DNA of 8,373 bases from DATCZS01 sp036525795. GTDB lineage: Bacteria; Actinomycetota; Acidimicrobiia; Spongiisociales; ZC4RG35. A model generated the notes under the pieces. The model saw only the letters and a program-made list of their open reading frames with translations. It made no database searches and had not been told where the DNA came from. The stretch is taken from assembly GCA_036525795.1 (NCBI GenBank), contig DATCZS010000039.1:1-8373 (forward strand). Reading direction: 5' to 3'. Below, piece after piece: positions 1-5,418 of the stretch (positions within the stretch are counted from its first letter, which is position 1; each line of letters starts with the position of its first letter). The position numbers were made by a program, and so were the translations under genes.

Positions 1-1900
1 GGGCGCGGTCGACGAAGACGAGCGCACGATCCAGCCAGAGGCGCGCTTGCACGTGGTTCGCCTTCCACCGCCAATAGCCACCCAGCGCGGCGACCAGCCG
101 GAGGCCGGTGTCCAGGTCGCCTCCCCCGAACGCCCATTCCATCGCCGTGACCAGGTTCTCGTAGTCGGCGGACAGCCGGGACAGCCACACTCCCTGGTCG
201 TGTCCGCTCAGCCTCGAACTCGCCTCTTCCGCCAGCTCGGCGAAGTAGCGGGCATGGCGACTGTGCAGTTCCTCGGCCCGGGCCGTCGCCCCCAGTCGTT
301 CCGAGGCGAAGGCGTGGATCGTTTCCAGCATCACGAACCGCGGTTCGCCGCCGACCCCCGGCTCGGTTCGCAGCAGGCTCTTGGCGACCAAAGACTCCAG
401 TCCGTCGACCACGTCGATGCCCAGCCCGGGCCCGCAGATGATCTCGGCCGCCTCGATGGTCCTACCGCCGTGGAACACGCCCAGCCGGTCGAACAAGGCT
501 TGCTCTTCGGAGTCCAGCAGGCCATAGCTCCATTCGATGGTGTTGCGTATGGTCTGGTGGCGGTGAGGCACGTTGCGGGCGCCGCCGGTGAGAGTCTTCA
601 GGCTGTCCGCGAGTCTCTCGAGCAGAGTCCGGGGTTCGAACAGCCTCACCCGGGCGGCAGCCAACTCGATCGCAAGCGGGAGTCCCTGGAGCCGCCGGCA
701 GATCTCGGCAATCGGCCGGACGTTTCCCTCGTCGACCTCGAAGTCGGGTCGCATCGCTCGCGCCCGTTGCACGAAGAGCGATACCGCCTCGGACTGGGCG
801 ACGGTGGCTGGTGACGCCTGGCCGTCGTCTTCCGGAAGGCCCAACGCCGGTACCGGGTATTCGTGCTCTCCGTAGAGACGGAGCGGTTCCCTGGAGCTGG
901 TCATCACTTTGAGTCCGGGGACACCGGCCAGCATCTCACCGACGACGGGCGCAGCATCGACGACATGCTCGAAGTTGTCGATGACAACCAGCATCCGTTT
1001 GCGCTGGAGCGAGCGGAGGAGGGTCTCGAGCAGCGGTTCGTCAGCTGCCTCGGTCACCCCGAGGGTGGAGGCGATGGTGGAAGCCACCCGGTCGGACGAG
1101 GCGATGGGTGCCAGTTCCACGAAGAACACCCCGTCGTCGAAACCGTCCAGCAGGTCGGCAGCGACCTGCAGGGAGAGACGTGTCTTTCCGATCCCCCCCG
1201 GGCCGGTCAGGGTCACCAGCCGCACGTCGTCTCGCTCCAGCAACTCGGCCAGGGTCAACACCTCCTGCCGGCGCCCGATGAAGGCTGTCGCCTGGGAGGG
1301 CAGGTTGGTGCGGAGGGTGTCGAGTGTCACCAGCGGCGGGAAATCGGACCGCAGTTCCGGGCCCGTGACCTGGAACACCGTTTCGGGCAACGAGAGGTCT
1401 TTCAGACGGTGCTGGCCCAGGTCTGTCAGGCCGACCCCATGGGGCAGACCATGGCGGACGAGTTGGTGGGTTGCCATCGACAGGATGACCTGGCCCCCGT
1501 GCCCAGCCGACAGCAGGCGGGCTACCCGGTTGACGGGCGGTCCGAAGTAGTCGCCGTCTCGAGTCTCCGGGTCTCCGGTGTGGAGCGCCATCCGCACCCG
1601 CAGCTCGCCGGTTTCCTCCGGCCAGGCCGTTGCCCGAAGTCGGCGCTGGATCTCGATGGCCGCCTCCAGCGCGTCGTTCGGACCCGCAAATGCAGATCCG
1701 AACGCATCACCGCCGGTGTAGAAGACGTAGCCGCTGTGAGCTTCCATTGCCTGGTTGAGGAGCCGGTCGTGTGTCTCGAGGGCAGCCTGCATCGCCTTCG
1801 GGTGGCGTTCCCACAGTCTTGTGCTCCCCTCGATGTCGGTGAAGAGCAACGTGACCGTCCCCGATGGCTGATCTATTGAGCGCACAACCCCGAGCAGCAT
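1..1900 (-). CDS. Class III adenylate/guanylate cyclase-STAND ATPase fusion protein, C-terminus beyond window
   Basis: The minus strand is open from an ATG at 1900 to the left edge (633 codons, no stop). Residues about 14-178 are a class III cyclase homology domain. It opens with TVTLLFTDIEGSTRLWE and has metal-ligand aspartates D22 and D65, the DYFGPPVNRVAR segment with D117, N124 and R128. The next part is a STAND/NB-ARC ATPase: Walker A GPGGIGKT at 233-240, Walker B MLVVID at 303-308, TSSREPLR at 334-341 and GLPLAIELAA at 406-415. The final 150 or so residues look helical, like the start of a TPR-type region. Related actinobacterial proteins (for example M. tuberculosis Rv0386) often end in a LuxR-type helix-turn-helix, which would lie outside this window. 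The Lys that normally selects purine appears to be Tyr (Y61). An in-frame ATG at 1993 would add an Arg-rich extension unlike the family; 1900 has GAGG 8 nt upstream. Role inferred: cytoplasmic signalling or transcription regulator. Confidence 0.9.
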   Translation of the reverse strand, partial: MLLGVVRSIDQPSGTVTLLFTDIEGSTRLWERHPKAMQAALETHDRLLNQAMEAHSGYVFYTGGDAFGSAFAGPNDALEAAIEIQRRLRATAWPEETGELRVRMALHTGDPETRDGDYFGPPVNRVARLLSAGHGGQVILSMATHQLVRHGLPHGVGLTDLGQHRLKDLSLPETVFQVTGPELRSDFPPLVTLDTLRTNLPSQATAFIGRRQEVLTLAELLERDDVRLVTLTGPGGIGKTRLSLQVAADLLDGFDDGVFFVELAPIASSDRVASTIASTLGVTEAADEPLLETLLRSLQRKRMLVVIDNFEHVVDAAPVVGEMLAGVPGLKVMTSSREPLRLYGEHEYPVPALGLPEDDGQASPATVAQSEAVSLFVQRARAMRPDFEVDEGNVRPIAEICRRLQGLPLAIELAAARVRLFEPRTLLERLADSLKTLTGGARNVPHRHQTIRNTIEWSYGLLDSEEQALFDRLGVFHGGRTIEAAEIICGPGLGIDVVDGLESLVAKSLLRTEPGVGGEPRFVMLETIHAFASERLGATARAEELHSRHARYFAELAEEASSRLSGHDQGVWLSRLSADYENLVTAMEWAFGGGDLDTGLRLVAALGGYWRWKANHVQARLWLDRALVFVDRA

Positions 1901-2015
1901 AGGGAACGCCTCGGCGGATCGGCCGGGTGCGAGCGCGCTGGGCGTTCTTCTCGGCCGACGCCTGGCAAGTGCGACCTCACGACGTGACGGCATGACCGCA
2001 AGACTCGCGGCCTCC

Positions 2016-2031
2016 CCCGGGGTCACCCGGG
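2016..2031 (-). terminator. GC-rich hairpin after the four-helix membrane protein gene
   Basis: The sequence is a perfect 6-bp stem CCCGGG/CCCGGG with a 4-nt loop, extendable by wobble pairs. It begins about five bases past the stop codon at 2037-2039 on the minus strand. There is no T tract, as is common for terminators in high-GC Gram-positives. It would separate the membrane protein gene from the cyclase-STAND gene that follows on the same strand. Confidence 0.45.
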
Positions 2032-2036
2032 AAGTG

Positions 2037-2477
2037 TCAGCGCCCTGTCTCCGCGTCGGTTTTGGCACCCGCTCTCAGCAACCACAGCGACGACACCGCC
2101 AGAGCAGCTCCGACCACGATGATGCCAACCACGTAGACGACCGATATCGCACCGTCCCGATATGGCTCACCGCTCAAGAGCACCGGCAGCTGAGCGATCC
2201 CGGCGGCCACCGGCCAGAACACACCGACCAGGGCATGAGCAACCAGACCACGCCGCCTGCCGGCTCCCAGCCAGTAGATGCCGAGTGCCTGCACTGCGAA
2301 TACCACGGAGATGACGAGCGCCAACACCGCGGCCGGCACGCCCGCTTCTTCCGGCTCGCCCACCGCGAAGTCCTCGAGAGTGTGAGGCAGCGTGAAGAAC
2401 ATCAGCAAGACCGAGACGGCCACCACGCGAGCGGCCGACCTCCCGCCCACGCCACGCAGAGATGTCCGGTTCACCAT
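2037..2477 (-). CDS. Small four-helix integral membrane protein, function unknown
   Basis: With the ATG at 2477 the product is 146 residues. Four hydrophobic segments are visible at about 16-34, 48-70, 79-101 and 110-134, joined by short loops, with a basic N-terminus and GRRR at about 73-76, so both ends are probably cytoplasmic. A short polar motif PHTLEDF (31-37) sits at the end of helix 1. It recalls the HxxE(E/D) signature of HXXEE-type membrane proteins, but I do not see the rest of that family and treat the likeness as weak. No catalytic motif is evident. An upstream in-frame GTG at 2519 would add 14 residues; neither start has a clear Shine-Dalgarno sequence, and 2477 is chosen because the extension is not membrane-like. 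It is transcribed away from the RRM gene and is followed by a hairpin, so it is probably monocistronic. Confidence 0.7.
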   Translation of the reverse strand: MVNRTSLRGVGGRSAARVVAVSVLLMFFTLPHTLEDFAVGEPEEAGVPAAVLALVISVVFAVQALGIYWLGAGRRRGLVAHALVGVFWPVAAGIAQLPVLLSGEPYRDGAISVVYVVGIIVVGAALAVSSLWLLRAGAKTDAETGR

Positions 2478-2620
2478 GAGGTTCGTGCTGGATCGATGGG
2501 GCGAGCATAGGGCGCCCACTTCGCGTACCGCCGACGGCGCGAGAGATACCGCCGGCCGGCGGCCGACGAGGGGCTCACAACCGAGACCACGACGGCCGAT
2601 GATGGGTAGCGCTCAGCTCT

Positions 2621-2629
2621 TGGTATGAT
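2621..2629 (+). promoter_or_regulatory. Candidate extended -10 promoter for the RRM gene
   Basis: TGGTATGAT gives a TGN extension followed by TATGAT, five of six matches to the TATAAT consensus, which is unusual in such GC-rich DNA. No good -35 lies 16-18 bp upstream (around 2601-2606), which fits an extended -10 promoter. The 7-bp direct repeat CTCAGCT flanks it at 2612-2618 and 2634-2640. If used, transcription would start near 2636 and leave a leader of roughly 115 nt before the RRM start codon. The rest of 2478-2752 holds no other gene that I can support. Confidence 0.4.
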
Positions 2630-2713
2630 GACCCTCAGCTGCTTCGGCGGCGGCTCACTCTCTCCTTCTTCGGACTGGACTGCGTCAGAGTCGGTTCCGA
2701 AACAACCACACCA

Positions 2714-2734
2714 GGGAGGCGAACACCGCCTCCC
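2714..2734 (+). promoter_or_regulatory. Leader hairpin adjoining the RRM gene ribosome binding site
   Basis: A perfect 8-bp stem GGGAGGCG/CGCCTCCC closes on the 5-nt loop AACAC. It ends two bases before the ribosome binding site AAGGAGAGG (2737-2745), which is 7-10 nt from the ATG at 2753. The GGGAGG arm itself looks like a ribosome binding site but is sequestered in the stem. A stem this stable next to the true site could control ribosome access or bind protein; whether it does is inference. Confidence 0.55.
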
Positions 2735-2752
2735 ACAAGGAGAGGGATCTTC

Positions 2753-3007
2753 ATGAACATCTACGTTGGGAATCTCCCATTCGACGCGCGCGAAAGTGAT
2801 CTGCGCACACTGTTTGCCGACTACGGAACACTCGACTCGGCATCCGTGGTCAGCGACCGCGAGACCGGCCGTTCCCGCGGCTTCGGCTTCGTCGAGATCT
2901 CGGACGGCACACAGGCCGCCAAGGCCATCGAGAAGTTGGACGGTCACGAGTGGAACGGCCGGCGTCTCACCGTCAACGAGGCCAAGCCGCGGGCTCCCCG
3001 TCGGTAG
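2753..3007 (+). CDS. Single-domain RRM RNA-binding protein
   Basis: The 84-residue product is almost entirely one RNA recognition motif (RNP-1/RRM fold). RNP2 is IYVGNL (3-8) and RNP1 is RGFGFVEI (42-49). The RNA-stacking aromatics Y4, F44 and F46 are all present, and the beta-alpha-beta order is intact. The last ten residues are basic (EAKPRAPRR); the Gly-rich tail of some cyanobacterial Rbp proteins is absent. The strong ribosome binding site AAGGAGAGG fixes the start. The family binds single-stranded RNA, and cyanobacterial members are cold-induced; the target here is unknown. The gene has its own long leader with a hairpin and a bipartite hairpin after the stop, so it is probably transcribed alone and may be controlled at the RNA level. 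Cytoplasmic. The family assignment is very secure; the physiological role is not known. Confidence 0.95.
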   Translation: MNIYVGNLPFDARESDLRTLFADYGTLDSASVVSDRETGRSRGFGFVEISDGTQAAKAIEKLDGHEWNGRRLTVNEAKPRAPRR

Positions 3008-3037
3008 CCTCTTTCGCCGACGACCCCGTCGTCACAG

Positions 3038-3075
3038 GCCCGCCGCGACCGGTTCGACCGAATCGGCCGGCGGGC
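3038..3075 (+). terminator. Bipartite GC hairpin downstream of the RRM gene
   Basis: The outer stem is 8 perfect base pairs, GCCCGCCG (3038-3045) with CGGCGGGC (3068-3075). After a small asymmetric internal loop a second 7-bp stem pairs CCGGTTC (3049-3055) with GAATCGG (3060-3066, one G-U), closed by a GACC tetraloop. It starts about 30 nt after the RRM stop. There is no U tract, so it could be a factor-independent GC-only terminator or a 3' mRNA-stabilising element. A weaker stem GACGAC/GTCGTC lies just before it at 3019-3033. Confidence 0.5.
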
Positions 3076-3252
3076 GTCACGGCGTGGACGGACGAAACCG
3101 TGATCACCCGAACCGTCGGGACACGGTCCCCGAGGAAAGGCCACACCCGGGGGTCAGTCGACAAGGTCGGAGAGCTCCGACCACAACCCGGTTCCGCGGG
3201 ACCGGTAGACACACCGGACGAGGACAATGAACACGGCAGAGCGGAGTCCACT

Positions 3253-3420
3253 ATGGCGGTGAAAAACAAGAGCCGACGAGACGGATCTCGCAGGCGGTGC
3301 CTGCTGTGCGGTCACCCGAAGGTCGAACACCGGAAAGATCATCCGTGCACGGTGCCCAAGTGCCTCTGCGAGCAGTACCAGGCGGCGCTGTCGGTCGAGA
3401 AGGCAACGAAACCGGCCTGA
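3253..3420 (+). CDS. Small basic Cys/His-rich (putative zinc-binding) protein
   Basis: The 55-residue product has a very basic N-terminus (KNKSRRDGSRRR, 4-15). A cluster of potential metal ligands follows: C16, C19, H21, H26, C32, C37 and C39, in the order CxxCxH, H, C, CxC. The tail is short and unstructured. The pattern resembles a small zinc knuckle or ribbon, and the basic arm would suit nucleic-acid binding, but I cannot name a family. The ATG at 3253 is preceded by GCGGAG at a 6-nt gap. The same frame is open further upstream, but that part overlaps the RRM gene and reads as non-coding. A stable hairpin begins directly after the stop. Cytoplasmic by the absence of a signal or membrane segment. 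The gene is real in my judgement because ligand spacing and start signal agree; its function is unknown. Confidence 0.7.
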   Translation: MAVKNKSRRDGSRRRCLLCGHPKVEHRKDHPCTVPKCLCEQYQAALSVEKATKPA

Positions 3421-3442
3421 CCCGGGGGGGCGACACCCCGGG
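3421..3442 (+). terminator. GC hairpin immediately after the Cys/His-rich gene
   Basis: CCCGGGG (3421-3427) pairs perfectly with CCCCGGG (3436-3442) across an 8-nt loop, starting on the first base after the stop codon. There is no T tract. A second, larger inverted repeat follows with one bulged base: GCGAGTGCGGGG (3448-3459) against CCCCGCCACTCGC (3488-3500). The rest of the gap up to 3641 shows no gene that I can support. Confidence 0.5.
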
Positions 3443-3641
3443 ACCCGGCGAGTGCGGGGCCAGTGTCGGCCCACCGGAGTCCGCGATCCCCGCCACTCGC
3501 GGAGAGCGCGGCTCACTTTGGGCACGCAGCCGACACCGGCGGCGCAGGCCGTCGACCGGGCAAGGTGGCTTGTGACCTTCCTCTCTTGCCGGGCGAGCAC
3601 GCGTGCGACAGACTCGGGCTGACCGACTGCGGGGACTCGAC

Positions 3642-4082
3642 ATGGTCGATCGGCTCGATCTGCTGGGGGCGGTGGTCGCTCTCGTCGTCTTCGTGTCGAG
3701 CATCGTCGTCTTCTCGGCTCGCATGATGTTCGACCTGCCGCCGGGTCATTGGATCGGAGTCCCCTTCCTTCTGACCGCCCTCCCGCTCGGCTACCTCCTC
3801 TACCGAGCGGGCGGCGAGGACCGGCCTCTCCTCTACCCCCTTCAGGTCGGCTTGATGCTGGCATCCGTCATCGTCGTGTTTCTGCTCGACTACGCGCTCG
3901 GTGTCGACTGGCGTCACACCAGGTGGATGGTCGTCGCGTTCGTGACTCTCTACTTCGCAGGGCTGGGAGGGATGATCGGGGTTGCGTCCCGGGCCGGAAC
4001 GCCCTGGATGGTCGCCTCGATCGTGCTGTTCTTCGCCACCGGCGCAATGGCCTTCATCCAGCGGGCCGTGACCGGCCTCTAG
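3642..4082 (+). CDS. Five-helix integral membrane protein, function unknown
   Basis: From the ATG at 3642 the product is 146 residues with five hydrophobic segments at about 7-25, 38-56, 66-86, 95-115 and 121-139. Short charged loops (RAGGEDRP at 55-62, DWRHTR at 89-94) lie between them. I recognise no catalytic, transport or metal motif, and no family. The start is chosen for GGGGAC five bases upstream; an in-frame GTG at 3603 would add 13 residues rich in Arg that look like untranslated leader. Its length and style resemble the four-helix protein at 2037-2477, but I see no shared motif. It lies upstream of the secreted Met-rich gene with a 261-bp gap that carries its own regulatory array, so co-transcription with the two-component genes is unlikely. 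Confidence 0.75.
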   Translation: MVDRLDLLGAVVALVVFVSSIVVFSARMMFDLPPGHWIGVPFLLTALPLGYLLYRAGGEDRPLLYPLQVGLMLASVIVVFLLDYALGVDWRHTRWMVVAFVTLYFAGLGGMIGVASRAGTPWMVASIVLFFATGAMAFIQRAVTGL

Positions 4083-4224
4083 GCGGCCTCACCTGTGCTC
4101 CCCCCTCGTGTTGGCCCCCGGGGCTGAGAAGCGGTCACTTGCACGACTGAGACCAGTGGCAGCACGAAGTCCCCATCGATCCCGCGTTCGGGGCGGCCAC
4201 CACCGTCGGCTCGGTGTGACGTCT

Positions 4225-4239
4225 GTTGCACCCTGCAAC
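4225..4239. promoter_or_regulatory. Inverted repeat GTTGCA-CCC-TGCAAC, candidate operator
   Basis: This is a perfect 6-bp inverted repeat with a 3-bp spacer. It abuts the tandem repeat at 4240-4259 without a gap. The symmetry suggests a dimeric regulator, or a short hairpin if transcribed. The remainder of the 4083-4343 gap upstream of it shows nothing that I can assign. Confidence 0.4.
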
Positions 4240-4259
4240 TGAACGCGTCTGAACGCGTC
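4240..4259 (+). promoter_or_regulatory. Perfect tandem 10-bp repeat, candidate response-regulator binding site
   Basis: TGAACGCGTC occurs twice head to tail with no spacer. A 10-bp period places both copies on the same DNA face, the arrangement bound by OmpR/PhoB-type dimers. The repeat ends 8 bp before TTGACA at 4268-4273, the expected place for an activator contacting RNA polymerase. The OmpR-family gene at 4723 is the obvious candidate protein; that link is inferred. Confidence 0.5.
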
Positions 4260-4267
4260 ACACAACC

Positions 4268-4273
4268 TTGACA
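4268..4273 (+). promoter_or_regulatory. TTGACA, candidate -35 of the secreted Met-rich gene
   Basis: This is an exact match to the housekeeping -35 consensus, 70 nt before the start codon at 4344. No good -10 follows at 16-18 bp spacing (TGACGG near 4291), which would suit an activator-dependent promoter. Confidence 0.4.
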
Positions 4274-4343
4274 GAGACGGAGCGAAGCCGTGACGGATCC
4301 GCCTCACACTGAGCTCAGACACCGAGTCCCAGAGGAGGACCAG

Positions 4344-4634
4344 ATGAGCATCAGAACCACCATTGCCGCGGCGGCAGCCGGTGCCTTGTTGGCGGTCCCG
4401 GTGACCGCCGGCGCTGTGGGAACCAACGATTCGACCGAGCCCGAGCCACCGTGTGGCGCGAACGCGGAGTGGATGGCGAACCACTGGAACGACCCCCAGC
4501 ACCGGGACGAGATGGCGTCGTTCATGGCAGAGAACTGGAACGAAATGGGGTCACACATGTTCTCAGGCGAGTTCGATCACGGACCGGGCATGATGGGAGG
4601 GTCCTGGATGCAAGGTTCCACCGAACGCCGGTAG
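4344..4634 (+). CDS. Small secreted Met/His/Trp-rich protein
   Basis: The 96-residue product starts at an ATG with AGGAGG five bases upstream (4333-4338). Residues 1 to about 24 form a clear Sec signal peptide: a short charged N-terminus, the hydrophobic stretch AAAAAGALLAVPV, and an AGA-type cleavage region. The mature part of roughly 70 residues has one Cys and contains eight Met, four His and four Trp. These sit in repeats such as WMANHW, FMAENW, HMFSGEF and GMMGGSWMQ. Such composition is typical of exported proteins that bind Cu(I) or Ag(I), but no defined metal site or known family is visible. The gene directly precedes the two-component pair, and the tandem repeat and TTGACA box stand just upstream. 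The kinase sensor loop is Met-rich as well, which supports a shared ligand. Alternatively it is a structural envelope-stress protein. Confidence 0.85.
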   Translation: MSIRTTIAAAAAGALLAVPVTAGAVGTNDSTEPEPPCGANAEWMANHWNDPQHRDEMASFMAENWNEMGSHMFSGEFDHGPGMMGGSWMQGSTERR

Positions 4635-4656
4635 GGCAGTCTGGCGGGGCGACACG

Positions 4657-4685
4657 TCCTGACGGGAGCATTTCCGTTGTCAGGA
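4657..4685. promoter_or_regulatory. Inverted repeat TCCTGAC-N15-GTCAGGA upstream of the response regulator
   Basis: These are perfect 7-bp arms whose centres are 22 bp apart, about two helical turns, midway between the stop of the secreted protein gene and the regulator start. It could be an operator for a dimeric protein or an intercistronic hairpin that tunes expression between the two genes. There is no T tract, so a simple terminator is less likely. Confidence 0.4.
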
Positions 4686-4722
4686 TCCAGCTCGACGGTC
4701 ACCGACGTGGCAAGCTCCGGCC

Positions 4723-5418
4723 ATGGACCGACCATCCATTCTGCTTGCCGACGATGACGTCGAGTTGCGCGCGATGCTGTCCCGCTATCTCGGTGCCGAG
4801 GGATTCCTCGTCGTGACCGCCTCCGATGGTGAGGTGGCGCTCGATCGGTTTCAGGCCTCCAAACCCGATGTGGTGGTGCTCGACGTCGGGATGCCGAAGC
4901 TTGACGGATTCGAGGTCTTGACGCGCATCCGGGCGACCTCTGACGTCTATGTGATCATGCTCACGGCTCGGTCGGAAGAACTCGACCGGGTGATGGGCCT
5001 GACGATGGGGGCAGACGACTACCTGACCAAACCGTTCTCGCCCCGTGAGCTCGTCGCTCGCATCCGAGCGGTGCTTCGGCGCCGGCGCTCCGGGCCTCGG
5101 GAGGACACGACGCTGTCCTTCGAGGGCCTGGAGATCGACCAGAACAGCAGAACCATTCGTAGAGACGACCGGGTCGTGACCGATCTCTCAGCCCTCGAAT
5201 TCGACTTGCTGGCGGTGTTGGCGGCCAGTCCTGGCCGGGTGTTCAGCCGACACCAGCTCCTCGAACGGGTATGGGGGTTCGACTATTTCGGGACCGACCG
5301 TGTCGTCGACGTCCACATCGCCAATATTCGAAAGGCGCTGACAGACGATGCCGCCGAACCTCGGTTCATCGGCACCGTGCGCGGCGTCGGATACAAGTTC
5401 CTGGGAGTTCCTCGATGA
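4723..5418 (+). CDS. OmpR/PhoB-family response regulator
   Basis: The 231-residue product has the standard two-domain form. The receiver domain (about 4-118) carries the acidic pocket D10-D12, the phosphoacceptor D54 in LDVGMP, the switch residues T81 and Y100, and K103 in the TKPF motif. A winged-helix DNA-binding domain follows (about 128-229): LSALEFDLLAVLA, the recognition helix region DRVVDVHIANIRKAL, and the C-terminal hairpin IGTVRGVGYKF. All key residues are intact, so it should be a phosphorylation-dependent transcription factor acting as a dimer on direct repeats. No good ribosome binding site precedes the ATG, so translation may depend on the upstream message or be leaderless. Its stop overlaps the kinase start. 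The tandem repeat at 4240-4259 is its most likely local target. Confident family call; the stimulus is not shown. Confidence 0.96.
   Translation: MDRPSILLADDDVELRAMLSRYLGAEGFLVVTASDGEVALDRFQASKPDVVVLDVGMPKLDGFEVLTRIRATSDVYVIMLTARSEELDRVMGLTMGADDYLTKPFSPRELVARIRAVLRRRRSGPREDTTLSFEGLEIDQNSRTIRRDDRVVTDLSALEFDLLAVLAASPGRVFSRHQLLERVWGFDYFGTDRVVDVHIANIRKALTDDAAEPRFIGTVRGVGYKFLGVPR

Noticed and set aside
47..1879. Two long plus-strand open frames (47-814 and 863-1879)
   Set aside because: Their translations resemble no protein, while the opposite strand is one uninterrupted frame with cyclase and STAND motifs. They are antisense shadows caused by high GC.
1901..1993. Upstream in-frame ATG at 1993 as the start of the cyclase-STAND gene
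   Set aside because: It adds 31 residues rich in Arg and Pro with mixed codon use, and its only purine-rich stretch lies 17 nt away. The family normally begins close to the TVTLLFTDIEGST motif.
3227..3262. Eleven-codon open frame starting at 3227 that overlaps the start of the Cys/His-rich gene
   Set aside because: It could be a leader peptide, but the nearby GAGG is too close to its ATG and nothing in its sequence suggests attenuation.
3154..3917. Minus-strand open frames at 3154-3864 and 3513-3917
   Set aside because: They are low-complexity, Arg- and Asp-rich translations antisense to the five-helix membrane protein and the hairpin region, with no domain or start signal.
4083..4224. Possible tRNA or small RNA gene in the gap after the five-helix protein
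   Set aside because: I found no cloverleaf arms or conserved T-loop sequence. The palindrome GCCCCCGGGGC near 4114 has no room for a loop.
4240..4259. CRISPR or integration-site reading of the tandem TGAACGCGTC repeat
   Set aside because: There are only two copies with no spacer, and no integrase, Cas gene or tRNA nearby; an operator is the simpler explanation.
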